The notes under the pieces are model-generated. The model had not been told where the DNA came from. It did not search any database and saw only the letters and a program-made list of their open reading frames with translations. From an uncultured Bacteroidales bacterium (GTDB lineage Bacteria; Bacteroidota; Bacteroidia; Bacteroidales; P3), in assembly GCA_944321735.1 (NCBI GenBank), contig CALUMK010000004.1:62001-126000 (forward strand): a DNA stretch of 64,000 nt, written 5' to 3'. The position numbers and the translations under genes are program-made. Position 1 is the stretch's first letter, and every line of letters begins with the position of its first letter. This document shows positions 1-11,500 of the stretch, piece after piece.

Positions 1-1002
1 CTGTTGCGCCGCCAATTCCTTGTCATAACAGGCCAAGGTCAACGTGGCTCCACCGGACACCTCGAACGGGCCGTCGATGGTCAAGGTCTGCGTAAAGGCA
101 ATCTTGGACTGGGAATTGCCCCTCAAGGTAATATTGCCGAGCATGGCATTGCGGCAGAAGGCTCGCAGTTCCTCGTCATCCCCTTTGGCAATGTTGCGGA
201 GTTCCGAATCGGTGGTGACATTCCAATCCGGGTAGATGTTACGGACTATCATGTTGTTTTTCCGGAAATCATGCTCCGTGTCGCCGACTTTCGGGGTCAA
301 ATCACGTAATTCATAGAAAGCATCCCCCCTGCCTCTCCATCCCCAATTACAATAAAACTTGTCTTCTGTATCATATCCAGACACCACCCAGAAATGCTTG
401 TCCGTACACAAATCGCATTTGTCGCCCCGATACAGAACCGGCCAGCCGTTATCCAACTGCGACTTTATCAGATCCGGCCACCATTCTCCCTCATCCCTGT
501 CCCCACGTCTCCGTTTGTTCGATTGAGGAAAATGCATATTCCGCATCCCTTCTTCCACCTTGTTGGTAGTCGTCCATGAACCAGTGCAACAATATACTAC
601 GCCTGCCGCATCACCACAAGCCTTTAACAAATGTGCAATATTATTCTCTTCCTGTACCGTTGAACTATTTTCCAGATAGGCAGGCATCTTTTCCCAATCA
701 TACTGGGGTGGAAATTTCCAGTACCACATCAGCTGCCCCATTGCCACCGAGGCACAACCTATAGGTTTACGATTTGTAATGGTATCGCATTCATCTCTTG
801 AACCAAAACACCCCGTAACAAAATCATTTCTTCCCGGAGCGAACTTATTATATTTTGGACTTGTTTTCTGTAAATTAATCGCTCCCTGCCCCCACTGCAC
901 TTTCCCTCCTCTTGAGTCATCCGTCAGCAAATCATCCACCACCGCAGCCTTCTTGGCAACCAACGATTTCAAATTCACGGAGAGAATCCTTGTCTTTTTC
1001 AT
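1..1002 (-). CDS. C10-family (streptopain-like) cysteine protease, partial (C-terminus beyond left edge)
   Basis: Reading the minus strand from the ATG at 1002 gives 334 open codons that run off the window. Cys83 lies in PIGCASVAMGQLMWYW, which matches the streptopain nucleophile block GC.A.AM.Q.M. His203 lies in DKHFWVVSGYD, and the FYCNWGWRGRGDAFYEL block follows, as in family C10. These enzymes are papain-fold endopeptidases, normally exported as zymogens. Here an in-frame TGA lies 16 codons upstream and no other ATG lies between. The N-terminus (MKKTRILSVNLKSLVAKKAA) has no hydrophobic signal core and there are only about 80 residues before Cys83, so both the signal peptide and a normal prodomain seem to be missing. 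Residues after about 250 look like a beta-rich C-terminal extension. The family call is firm; export and activity are uncertain. Confidence 0.82.
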   Translation of the reverse strand, partial: MKKTRILSVNLKSLVAKKAAVVDDLLTDDSRGGKVQWGQGAINLQKTSPKYNKFAPGRNDFVTGCFGSRDECDTITNRKPIGCASVAMGQLMWYWKFPPQYDWEKMPAYLENSSTVQEENNIAHLLKACGDAAGVVYCCTGSWTTTNKVEEGMRNMHFPQSNKRRRGDRDEGEWWPDLIKSQLDNGWPVLYRGDKCDLCTDKHFWVVSGYDTEDKFYCNWGWRGRGDAFYELRDLTPKVGDTEHDFRKNNMIVRNIYPDWNVTTDSELRNIAKGDDEELRAFCRNAMLGNITLRGNSQSKIAFTQTLTIDGPFEVSGGATLTLACYDKELAAQQ

Positions 1003-1532
1003 TTTCCTGTAATTTTTCTTATCAATAATTGAATTTTTATTAATGTTTCATGAAACGTCCTATCCCTATAACCTGCCTTCACTGCCGCCTCCTCATACCC
1101 TGCTGCAAAGTTACCCGGCCGCAAGCATGCCTGCAATACCTATTCATCGGTATTTTCCCATGCTTGCCTCCCCCTGCAAAGGTATCTTTCCCATGCTTGC
1201 AACAGCATGAACCCCCTCCTAAGCTTTCATGAAGTTCATGCCGTTTCCACCCACGAAACAGGCATCGGCATCGACAAACCCCCTAAAGGCAAATTTATGA
1301 AAAAAACACCCCCAACCCAAACCAGACAGTCACTTCAACCACATTTCAGCCAAAGACATCTTTGCAATCAATAAAAAAACATCGCATTAGAAGCACCCGT
1401 TCTTTCTGAAAAAACATTTACCCTTGCCAACGACACATCCAAGGCTTCGAACCCAAAACCAGCCACAAAGAAGCACAGCCATAGCCTCGAACAAAAACCT
1501 TGAAAACAACTCTGACCCCAAAGCCCCTGATA
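1003..1532. other. Intergenic region upstream of the C10 protease gene
   Basis: No convincing gene is visible. It holds two minus-strand TAnnTTTG-type promoter elements (annotated separately) and an 11-bp repeat, cccatgcttgc, at 1158-1168 and 1190-1200. The stretch 1300-1530 is low-complexity, A/C-rich on the plus strand, and its short open frames have no recognisable content. Confidence 0.5.
1106..1136 (-). promoter_or_regulatory. Bacteroidetes-type promoter candidate for the C10 protease gene
   Basis: On the minus strand TAACTTTG (1113-1106) matches the Bacteroidetes -7 box TAnnTTTG, and TTG at 1136-1134 sits 20 bases upstream as the -33 element. A second -7 match, TACCTTTG (1184-1177), lies farther upstream but has no well-spaced -33. 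Either would give a leader of about 100 bases or more before the ATG at 1002. Confidence 0.45.
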
Positions 1533-1576
1533 CAAAAAAAAGCGACTCTGCCAGAACATATTCTAACAGGGTCGCT
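1533..1576 (-). terminator. Rho-independent terminator after the yitT operon
   Basis: Minus strand: AGCGACCCTG pairs with CAGAGTCGCT across a 16-base loop (stem arms 1541-1550 and 1567-1576, one wobble), followed by a run of eight T (plus-strand A at 1533-1540). It lies about 70 bases after the stop codon at 1647. Confidence 0.8.
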
Positions 1577-1646
1577 TCGCATAGAAGTATCCTATAAATC
1601 AGGCAATATGCCTCTCAAGCCCCTTCATTATAAAACTACCGGAACT

Positions 1647-2732
1647 CTAATCCTTAGCATCGGCTATCGTCTTCTGAAGATTCCGGAAACCTTTCCCCAA
1701 AATCTCATAAGCCGGCAAGACGGTAAGGAAAGCATTGGGATCCACTTGGTTGACCACTTCACGCAAGGTACCAATCTGAGTCTTCGGCAAGACGGTATAG
1801 ATGATATGCTTCTCGTCGCCCGAATACAAGCCCTTGCCTTGGAGGAACGTCCCGCCCCGATGCATCGTGAACAGGACGGCATCGCGCATCTCCATCGGCT
1901 TGTCGGTAATAATCAGCACCGCCTTTTCGGTACGGACCCCTTCCATGATGGTATCCACCACCCGGCCATAAACAAAAATCGTAATCCACGAGTAGAGAGG
2001 TATCTCCCACGAACGCAGCGCGATAAGACCTAACAGAACCACAATCGAGTCCACAATCGTGATGTAGATGCCCACGTTGTTATGGGTGTACTTGGCGATA
2101 ATCTTGGCCAGCACGTCCGTGCCCGCGCTCGTCCCCTTGGCCTTGAAGATAAGGCTGACGCCGACCCCGAGGACCGCGCCCCCGTAGATGGCGGCCAGCA
2201 AATCGTTGTCGGTATTGATAAGCGGCCCGTTCGCCTGCAAGGAAGTGTACAAATCGGTAAAGACCGCCGTCGCCACAAAAGTGACTACCGTCTTCAAGCC
2301 GTAATGATGCCCCAGGAAACGATAAGCTGCCAGCCAGAGCGGGATATTGAAGAACAGGGCCATCGTACCAATCGGCAACCCGTCCGGGAAAGCCTCGAAC
2401 CAGCCCTTGGAAATGGCGTTCAGCACAATCGTGATACCGTAAACCCCGCCAGGAACAATGCTATGGGGCGCACAAAAGAACGAATAGGCGGCAGCAGCGA
2501 TAGCCGAACCCAAGATAATCAGGAAATAATCCCGCACCAAACGTTTGCGGCTCAATTCCGACAGCAACACGAAAGGCTTCAACGGCCGGTCTTTCTTGAT
2601 ATCCGAAAAATACGGTCCTGCATACGATTTGGCAAATTCCGCCTTGTCAACGGTCTTCGCTTTCTCGGAAACTTCTTTCTTTTGAGAATCCCCGGCCTCG
2701 GGTTCCTGCAAAGATTTATCTTCGGCTTTCAC
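1647..2732 (-). CDS. YitT family membrane protein (DUF161 + DUF2179)
   Basis: 361 residues. A charged, probably cytoplasmic N-terminal extension (about 1-65) precedes five or six hydrophobic segments (about 70-265) with the family's Gly-rich blocks, IVPGGVYGITIVLN and YGGAVLGVGVSLIFKAKGTSAGTD. A soluble C-terminal DUF2179 domain follows (about 270-350: EKAVLIITDKPMEM..., ending near DPNAFLTVLPAYEILGKGF). YitT proteins are integral inner-membrane proteins of unknown transport role. The start overlaps the end of the upstream exported-protein gene by 17 bases, so the two are translationally linked. This is the last gene of a minus-strand operon that ends at the terminator at 1533-1576. The N-terminal extension is absent from the paralogue at 3472-4416. 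Confidence 0.9.
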   Translation of the reverse strand: MKAEDKSLQEPEAGDSQKKEVSEKAKTVDKAEFAKSYAGPYFSDIKKDRPLKPFVLLSELSRKRLVRDYFLIILGSAIAAAAYSFFCAPHSIVPGGVYGITIVLNAISKGWFEAFPDGLPIGTMALFFNIPLWLAAYRFLGHHYGLKTVVTFVATAVFTDLYTSLQANGPLINTDNDLLAAIYGGAVLGVGVSLIFKAKGTSAGTDVLAKIIAKYTHNNVGIYITIVDSIVVLLGLIALRSWEIPLYSWITIFVYGRVVDTIMEGVRTEKAVLIITDKPMEMRDAVLFTMHRGGTFLQGKGLYSGDEKHIIYTVLPKTQIGTLREVVNQVDPNAFLTVLPAYEILGKGFRNLQKTIADAKD

Positions 2733-3417
2733 TCTCTATCGGTTTTACTGTAAAACTAACACCATATAACTTATCCAGAAACAAAAGTACAATTTCCGCA
2801 CTTATCTGATTGGTTTCTTCCAATTTATTATACGAATCCAGTAAATCGGAATGTCCTTTCAACAAATCCTGCATATAAGCAGGCTCTATTTGGAGCACTT
2901 CCTTTTCATCTTCCTCGAACTGCCCCAGCAAATAGCAAGAACGGCTTAAATCATCGCCCGTAGTCGACAAAGCTCCTGCCACAATGATACCGCCAACCAA
3001 ACCCAAGGCCACCGTCGAGACCGCCACCGCCGCATTTTCTCCAGACATGGAACCTGATCGAGTATATTTAAAACCGATTTCATCCCCAAAGCAGAAACCC
3101 GGAGCATATCCCTTGTTAAAACCAAAAGAACCTTTGTATTTCAACCCATAGGTATTAACATACAATGTATCCTTGCAAACCAAGATACGTGCCTGCTTCT
3201 TCAAGATATTTTTGAGTTTCTTCTGTTTCGTCTTAACCCGGAACTGGGCCGTACCATCCCATTTCTGAGTCGATAGAGGCACCGGCTCCATCCAGACCGA
3301 ATCCAGCTGCACCGCCTTGCCTTCCTTGTAATCGGAAACAGACAGATAGTAGCGGTCTTGCGCCCGCGCAAAGGCGCAAAACAACAAAACCATCCCCAAG
3401 AAAACCACCTTCCCCAT
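2716..3417 (-). CDS. Exported protein of unknown function between two yitT genes
   Basis: 233 residues. MGKVVFLGMVLLFCAFARAQ is a clear signal peptide with a likely cut after ARA. The mature part is mixed alpha/beta, with a short Gly/Ala-rich hydrophobic stretch around 130-155 (AAVAVSTVALGLVGGIIVAGAL) that could be a membrane or lipid-contacting hairpin. A helical C-terminus follows. I do not recognise the family. It lies 54 bases downstream of one yitT and overlaps the next by 17 bases, so it is co-transcribed with both and may act with them at the envelope. That functional link is inference from position only. Confidence 0.75.
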   Translation of the reverse strand: MGKVVFLGMVLLFCAFARAQDRYYLSVSDYKEGKAVQLDSVWMEPVPLSTQKWDGTAQFRVKTKQKKLKNILKKQARILVCKDTLYVNTYGLKYKGSFGFNKGYAPGFCFGDEIGFKYTRSGSMSGENAAVAVSTVALGLVGGIIVAGALSTTGDDLSRSCYLLGQFEEDEKEVLQIEPAYMQDLLKGHSDLLDSYNKLEETNQISAEIVLLFLDKLYGVSFTVKPIESESRR

Positions 3418-3471
3418 TTTTAAACTCCAAAGTCATTTTGCATAACGGCACTGCCTATCCATGCGTTCGCA

Positions 3472-4416
3472 TTACTTGATATGGTCGAAGCCCTTGCCGT
3501 AAACGCCGGTGGCATTGGTGATGCTCATGAAGGCATTGGGGTCGATATCCCGGATACGACGCAGGGTCGATTGCAGCTCGTACTTGCGCACCACGATAAG
3601 CAGCACCTGGGACTCGTGCTTGGAATAATAGCCTTCGGCATGCAAAAGCGTCACGCCCCGCTTCTTCTCGTTCACCACCATATCGGCAATCTCCTGGTAT
3701 TTGGCCGAATTGATAAGCACCTGGACGCTGGCCCGGCTACCCAATACAATCAAGTCGATCGTATAGGAAGTAACCGCCATCACCACATAGCCGAACAGGA
3801 CGACCCTTATCGACTCTTCCAGCGGGTTTCCCCTGAAATAGTAGAAGACAAGGAAAGACGAGGAAATGATGAAGATATCGCAAAGGAGGATTACCCGTCC
3901 CGGACTGATATTGTAAAACTTGGAAACAATCAAAGCCACAATGTCCGTGCCTCCGGTACTCCCGCCGTAATTGAAGGAAATACCTATCGAAAGCCCGATC
4001 AAGGCACCGCCTATCACCGCCGAAAGAAGCTTTTCATCGCCCAGGATGGACAAATCTCCGATAATGCCCGTCCACATGCCTACAAAAACGGAAAGCATGA
4101 CGCAAGCGTAAATGGTCTTGAAGCCGAAGCCTGTCCCCAGAATCTTGAAACCGATGAGCAGCAAAACCATATTGATGACGAAAGCCGATACCGCCACAGG
4201 AATCGTGTTCCCGGTAGCATAGTAAATCAAGGTGGCGATACCGTTCACCCCGCCGCTCACAATCTCGGAATTGATAATGAAAGCAACCACGCCGAAAGCG
4301 TACATCGCCAAACAAAGCGTGATAATGATGTAACTCTTGATTTCCCGTCTCAATTGCTTAGGGTCTGTCGGGACTCCTTTTTTAATCCAGGCCCAAGCAT
4401 TTTTGAAAATCTGCAT
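3472..4416 (-). CDS. YitT family membrane protein (DUF161 + DUF2179)
   Basis: 314 residues, the usual family length. The membrane part (about 28-225) holds NSEIVSGGVNGIATLIYY and IGGALIGLSIGISFNYGGST followed by GGTDIVA, the same blocks as in the downstream paralogue. The cytoplasmic DUF2179 domain (about 230-310) includes KKRGVTLLHAEGYYS and ends DPNAFMSITNATGVYGKGFDHIK. Predicted location is the inner membrane; substrate unknown. It sits 62 bases after the DUF4834 gene and 54 bases before the exported-protein gene, in the same operon. The start ATG at 4416 is the only one close to the first membrane segment. Confidence 0.9.
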   Translation of the reverse strand: MQIFKNAWAWIKKGVPTDPKQLRREIKSYIIITLCLAMYAFGVVAFIINSEIVSGGVNGIATLIYYATGNTIPVAVSAFVINMVLLLIGFKILGTGFGFKTIYACVMLSVFVGMWTGIIGDLSILGDEKLLSAVIGGALIGLSIGISFNYGGSTGGTDIVALIVSKFYNISPGRVILLCDIFIISSSFLVFYYFRGNPLEESIRVVLFGYVVMAVTSYTIDLIVLGSRASVQVLINSAKYQEIADMVVNEKKRGVTLLHAEGYYSKHESQVLLIVVRKYELQSTLRRIRDIDPNAFMSITNATGVYGKGFDHIK

Positions 4417-4478
4417 TTTATGGAAACTTATTGGTTGTTTTGGTTCTTATCTACTTGTAATCTCCTCACTTCTGACAG

Positions 4479-4790
4479 TCAATTGCCATTCCTTTCTTCA
4501 CGAACTTCTTCAAACTCCACATAGTCGTCATTCGGCCCTCCCGGTGCCGGACGAGCGTTCCGGAAGTCCTCTCGCGGAGGAACGTAATCGATGCTCACCT
4601 CCCCTTCGCGACGGTTCGGATCCCGAGGCTGCTGCCCGTAGGAAGCTCCTCCTTGGTTTTGAGCCGATGCCTGACCCTTCCGCCTGTGGCCAAAGAGGGA
4701 AATGCCAAAAATCTTCCGGGCAACAATCATCAGTATCGAGATTACTACCAGGAAAATCCCTAACAAAAAGGACAAAATAAATGACAACAT
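4479..4790 (-). CDS. DUF4834 family small membrane protein
   Basis: 103 residues. The chosen start (ATG at 4790) has a GAGG ribosome-binding site six bases upstream and places a single transmembrane helix right at the N-terminus (MLSFILSFLLGIFLVVISIL). A longer in-frame reading upstream has no family-like content. The remainder is a polar, Pro/Gly/Arg-rich tail ending in DYVEFEEVREERNGN; the DYVxFEEV motif is typical of Bacteroidetes DUF4834 proteins. Function is unknown. It is the first gene of the operon with yitT, the exported protein and the second yitT, and is separated from rpmH by a terminator. Confidence 0.75.
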   Translation of the reverse strand: MLSFILSFLLGIFLVVISILMIVARKIFGISLFGHRRKGQASAQNQGGASYGQQPRDPNRREGEVSIDYVPPREDFRNARPAPGGPNDDYVEFEEVREERNGN

Positions 4791-4877
4791 AGCCTCAATG
4801 ATTCCAAACAGATTTGAAAAACGAGCCTTACTGACGCTAAACCAACCGTCGAAACAGCCCGTTCCCAAACCCCGTCT

Positions 4878-4919
4878 AAAAAAAAATTCTGCTATCCCGT
4901 AATGGAATGAACAGAATTT
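4878..4919 (-). terminator. Rho-independent terminator after rpmH
   Basis: Minus strand: AAATTCTG (4919-4912) pairs perfectly with CAGAATTT (4891-4884), followed by nine T (plus-strand A at 4878-4886). It lies about 155 bases after the rpmH stop and separates rpmH from the DUF4834/yitT operon. Confidence 0.7.
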
Positions 4920-5073
4920 CAATAAGGAGGAAACGACCCCACAAGGCATATCCTGATTGCTCTCCGGCTTTTCATAAAAGGCTGCCCGAGTCGCCGACCC
5001 GCACCGCCATTCTATCAAGCCCAACCTTGGCAGGAAACCTCCGTTTTACCAGAACGACCTCTCGATCGCCCTC

Positions 5074-5220
5074 TTACCTCTCGTCGGAAACCGTCAAGCG
5101 AGCACGACCTTTGGCTCTACGAGCGGCCAAAACACGACGGCCATTATGCGTGGACATTCTTTCACGGAATCCGTGTTTGTTGAGGCGCTTGCGAACGTGG
5201 GGTTGAAATGTACGTTTCAT
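5074..5220 (-). CDS. rpmH: Ribosomal protein L34
   Basis: A 48-residue protein read from the ATG at 5220: [20 protein letters not shown], then [20 protein letters not shown] and RLTVSDER, with TAA at 5074-5076. This is the L34 signature ([30 protein letters not shown]). L34 is a basic protein of the 50S subunit. Family length is about 44-53 residues. The variant HVRKRL replaces the more common SNRKRK. It is monocistronic as read here, with its own promoter at 5317-5348 and a terminator at 4878-4919. Confidence 0.97.
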   Translation of the reverse strand: MKRTFQPHVRKRLNKHGFRERMSTHNGRRVLAARRAKGRARLTVSDER

Positions 5221-5316
5221 CTCTCTATTGAATTACAATTATAAAACTCTGTGATTTAACACTTTCCTTCCGCCAAAGGCTCTTTCACGAGTTCTTCCTC
5301 CGGCAAAAACAGGCTG

Positions 5317-5348
5317 CAAAGGTACAAAGGCGGCACGACAAAACCAAA
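5317..5348 (-). promoter_or_regulatory. Promoter of rpmH
   Basis: Minus strand: TTTG (5348-5345), a 20-base spacer, then TACCTTTG (5324-5317), an almost ideal Bacteroidetes -33/-7 pair. It gives a leader of about 90 bases before the rpmH ATG. Confidence 0.7.
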
Positions 5349-5423
5349 TCTTGTCCACAACCTGTTGATAAGTTTTGCCGGACTCTTGCCGGGGAACGCC
5401 CCATGCCCGCCCCAGCCAGCCGC

Positions 5424-6494
5424 TCAACGTCCCCCGGTAATGACCGACAGAAAACGAGGAGCAAGCCGATGCAACAGTTTGTACAAACCGATGCAGAACA
5501 AAGTGACCGATGCGGCTGTCAGCAAATGCATCCAGAAACAGTTCCATCCAGACAACGGGATAAAAGAAGCCAGCAACTTACGCACAAGCCCGACCAGGAT
5601 AAAGTGCAAAGCAAAAATAAAGAAACTTGTCTGGCACAAGGGCACATTGACCCGCAACGTCCCCCTGCCCACCATACGGCCAATCCAAGCAATCAGGAAA
5701 ACGACACTGGCACAAAGCCCAATCTTGTTAATCCACTCTACCTGCCGCCAGCCTTGAAGATGGCAAACCACTTGCCAGGCGGCCACTAACAAGAACACTA
5801 TGCCCGACAATCCCATATAAGGCTCCATGTCTTTGACAAAGTTCCGTTTGTTCAAGGCGAACCACGCCCCCAAGGCGAAAAAGAAGAAAGTATAGGTATG
5901 CATCCTCAGCACCACATCCACACCCAAGAACCAAGGAAGAGCGCATAAAAGCACGCCACAAACCCGCAGATACCGGACTAGCACATAAAATACCGGGCTG
6001 AACAGCATGACGACCATCAAATTCCGGATAAACCAGAATTGCCGAGCCACCGGGCCGCCCCAAACGGCCATCCACCAATCATGCGCCGTATATTCCCACA
6101 CGCATTTGGAATCGGGAGTTTCTCCACGCGAAATCAAAAACAGCTGCAAGCAGAGATAAAACAGAAGAACAGCCGCGTTCCAGAACAAATAAGGCACCAG
6201 CAGGCTTCGGACACGGCTTTTCAGCTTCCTGCCATATACGGGAATAGAGAAACCAGACCGGAAAAACAGGAAACCGGAAAAAAGCACCAATGCCGGCAGC
6301 CTCTCGAAAACCCCAGTGAAAAGATATACGAACAAGGAATAACCGCCTTCATATTGCGTAGATGGCTCCACAAAACGGGAATGGGTAAACACCACCGCTA
6401 CAATCAAGGCGAAACGAAGGAAATAAATCGTATGCGACAAGACGGTTTTCTCATCCAAAAGACTCGGAGATGCTCCTTGGCCTGCTTTTCTCAT
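5424..6494 (-). CDS. Acyltransferase family 3 membrane protein
   Basis: 356 residues with about ten hydrophobic segments. The family pattern is present: N-terminal LRFALIVAVVFTHSRF with the conserved His in the first helix region, then RVRSLLVPYLFWN (the R....P..W block of acyltransferase 3), a large membrane core, and a short basic C-terminus. These inner-membrane proteins transfer acyl groups from a cytoplasmic donor to extracytoplasmic glycans or other surface molecules; the acceptor here is unknown. It lies 112 bases downstream of pyrG on the same strand and may be read through from it. The start ATG at 6494 fits; a shorter start is possible because the first 20 residues are not conserved in type. 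Confidence 0.85.
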   Translation of the reverse strand: MRKAGQGASPSLLDEKTVLSHTIYFLRFALIVAVVFTHSRFVEPSTQYEGGYSLFVYLFTGVFERLPALVLFSGFLFFRSGFSIPVYGRKLKSRVRSLLVPYLFWNAAVLLFYLCLQLFLISRGETPDSKCVWEYTAHDWWMAVWGGPVARQFWFIRNLMVVMLFSPVFYVLVRYLRVCGVLLCALPWFLGVDVVLRMHTYTFFFFALGAWFALNKRNFVKDMEPYMGLSGIVFLLVAAWQVVCHLQGWRQVEWINKIGLCASVVFLIAWIGRMVGRGTLRVNVPLCQTSFFIFALHFILVGLVRKLLASFIPLSGWNCFWMHLLTAASVTLFCIGLYKLLHRLAPRFLSVITGGR

Positions 6495-6606
6495 TTCTAC
6501 CCGAATTTCCTCCTCTCACAAAAAACGGACCGCGTTCAAAAAGGAAACTCTTTCGCATCCCTCTTGAACCCAATCCGCCTTGCCCTGGAAATTTTTGATT
6601 CCCGGC

Positions 6607-8307
<1,701 letters not shown>

Positions 8308-8426
8308 TTAATTTGAAACTAACACAGCCCCGCGTTCAAAAAGTGCGAAAAAAGATTGGCAAAGACTCTTTCAAACCAAGCCTGGACGCCCTGTCGCACC
8401 GGAACATCAGAATCACGAAATTCCTG

Positions 8427-8460
8427 CAAAAAAAGGTGCGCCCGGCAAACCGGACGCACC
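8427..8460 (-). terminator. Terminator of the first subtilisin gene
   Basis: Minus strand: GGTGCGTCCGG / CCGGGCGCACC stem with a TTTG loop (8435-8460), then seven or eight T. It lies 95 bases after the stop at 8556. The same stem (GGTGCG...CGCACC) and flanking bases follow the second subtilisin gene, so the duplication included the terminator. Confidence 0.9.
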
Positions 8461-8555
8461 TTTGGACTATGCAAAGCCCCCTAATTCTCCGCATAACCAA
8501 GAGCGGAACAAAACAGTTCAGCCTTATCCCGCTCTTTGAAAACCATCAAAGAAGA

Positions 8556-11500
8556 CTATCGAACAACCAGCTTGATAACCCTATGCTGCTTATCCTTAAT
8601 CAGATGCAAATAATAAGTTCCCGAATTGCGGCCTTGCAAATCGACCTCTTGCTTGCCGGCATCTTCCCAGTGGTAGGTCTGCAAAAGACGGCCATCGGAA
8701 GTAAACACCTGCGCTTTCATAGCAGAACCAACTTCAACATAGAACAAGCCATCGGACGGGTTCGGCCATACGGAAACCAGCAGTTCGGCAGCCATCTCAT
8801 TGGCCGACTCACGAACAAAATAAGCCTTGATTTCCACATCCCTGTTTACCGTATAACGAATTTCTTCATCCCGTTCCCCGTTCCACCATTCATCCAAGAC
8901 ATAACCTCTATCGGGTTCTGCAACCAAACGAAGACGGGTTCCTTCCTCAACTTTGTCGCCCGAATAAATCCTTTCATCACCATCGTAAACCCGGACATAC
9001 CCTCCATCATTCTGCTTAATGGTCACCTCGAATTCATCCAGCAGCTGAGAGCCTTCTTCGATGATTGTAGCACTAATCTTCACATCCTCTATCAGAACAT
9101 AAGTCCGTCGGGCATTGGTATCCCCATCCCACCAACGGCCGAATTCATAGGCGGAGTCGGCTTCGGCAACCAGCCACAACTCGCTCTTTTCATCCAAATA
9201 CTGGCCGCTTCTCACTTCCTTGCCATTGCAAGTCACCGTGATGACACCATGTTCGGGCTGAACGATATCCACTTTGTACTGATTGGCCTCTATCTGAGCA
9301 AAAACAGCCCTCACCACCGTATTGCGTGTCATTTCCAAGGTCCTTTCCGCTTCGGTATCCCCGTCCCACCATTCCGCCAGCTGATAGCCATCCTCCGCCT
9401 CGGCGAGCAAGTCGAGAACACTGCCTTCGGCCACATAGCTTCCCGTCGGCACATCTTCCCCGTCCAAGGAGGCCGAAATCCTACCGCCTTCAGACTGATA
9501 AATAGTAAGCAGGTATTCCGGTAACTGTTCCACAATCTCCACACTAACGGTAACGTCTTCGGTCAAGATTATATTGCGATCCCCCTGAGTATTGCCATCC
9601 CACCATTGGGAAAAAGCATAACCCTCGTCAGGCACGACCAAAATGTTCACTACCGCATTGGAAGGCAAGGCATCGCCCGAATAGACATAGCTGCCGTCAT
9701 ACAAAGCGTAAATCGTCCCATGTTCCGGCTGCTCTATCGTGAGCGTATAATTCACGCTGGAGTCGGCTATGGGAATGAAACGGGCGGAAACCGTCACATC
9801 GGATGTCAATTCGTAACCATAATAATCCGGATAAATATATCCATCCCACCATTCCACGAACTGATAACCTTCTTCCGGATAAGCGTACATATTGAATAAC
9901 GTGCCTTCCCAATAGCGAGCCGATTCTTCTACCAGAATGCCGTCAGCATAAACTTCAATCAAACCGCCCTCTGTCTGCTCGACCGCAACTTCGCATTCTT
10001 CGGCTTCACGGAATACAGCGCTCACCGTCAAGTCCCCCAATACCGGATAGATTCTCGGATTGGTTCTATCTCCATCCCACCAGGAAACAAAATAACTTCC
10101 CGGCTGGGCAGAAGCATTCAACCACAATACCGTGCCAGGCTCTACCTCATCTCCATCTTCATAAATCTCACCATTGCCGTAATGGCTAACCGTAATGATA
10201 CCTTCTTCGCTTTCCGGAATCGAAAGCCTGTACATGGTCTTGACAAAAACAGCCGAGATTGCCATATCTTCATCCATGGTCAAGACACGTTCCGGGTTGG
10301 TCTCCCCATCCCACCAAGATTCAAACGTATAGCCCTCTGCTGCCATTGCCGACAGTTTCACTTGGGCACCTACCGGCAACCAATCGCCCGATGCCACCGA
10401 AAGTCCATCGCTCTCGGCACGGATACTGCCGCCTTCGGAATGCGCGATATCCAATTTCACGGCAATACGGCTGAAAGTGACAGACAGTTCCACATCCCCT
10501 TCAAGCACGAAAGAGCGATTGGCAGAGGTGACCGGAGTCCCGTCCCACCACGTATCCGCTTCATACATCGGATCCGCCACGGCCTCCAGCCTCAACAAGC
10601 TGCCTGCTTTATAGGAGGAGCCGTCCGAAACCGGGTAGTCCCCATACCATACATTCAATGTCCCGCCGGGGTTCTGCATCAAATGAACAACACAGTCTTC
10701 GCCTTGCATGGGCTGTTCCACAAACTCGGCGGAAATGGACATATCCCGATCCAGATGCAAATAAACAGTGGACTCCGGCGCATCTTGGAAAGACCAAGAC
10801 TTCAAGGCATACCCATAATCAGGATAGGCCATCAGCACGATATCCCTTTCGGTGTAACGTTCTCCCGAACGCAGGTATTCGTAAGTCATTACATCCATAA
10901 CTTCCACCACGCCTCCCAAGCTTTCCTTTATGGTCAGCAGGTACGTGGGGACTTCCTCGAAAGAAGCTTCCACCGTCACATCTCCCGTTATCTGGAGAGA
11001 CCTGATCGAAGCAGTTTCGCCATCCATCCACGAAGACAGACGCATCCCGTATTCGGGTTCTGATTTCAGCACCAGAGTTTCTCCATAAGCCAGATCATCC
11101 CCATCGACAAGATACAGGCTGTCACCATATTCATTCACTCGTATCACAGACACCTGTCCGCCGGGATTCTGGTTGATCGACAACGTATATAATCGGGCTT
11201 CGCTTTCCTTTTCCAATTGGTTGGAATAAACGATTCCCATCGGGACTCCGGTCTTGTCCTGAGCCTGAACTCCCAAATGGTAAGTACCCGGTTCCAGCGA
11301 TTGCCAGGAATCATAAAGATAGCTATCCTCGTCTGCATCGAAGCTCAACATCGGCCCACACTCCTCGGTTTCCACATTCTGGGCAAAAACCTGATAACGG
11401 TCCAGCATGGGGTTGCCCTTCTGCGAAAATTCCAAATAAGCGTAAGCAGACATATTATATCCACTAAAACCATCTACCGAATTGAACGGCATATCCAAGG

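Noticed and set aside
5239..5547. Minus-strand frame between rpmH and the acyltransferase
   Set aside because: It overlaps the rpmH promoter and the acyltransferase end and has no recognisable features.
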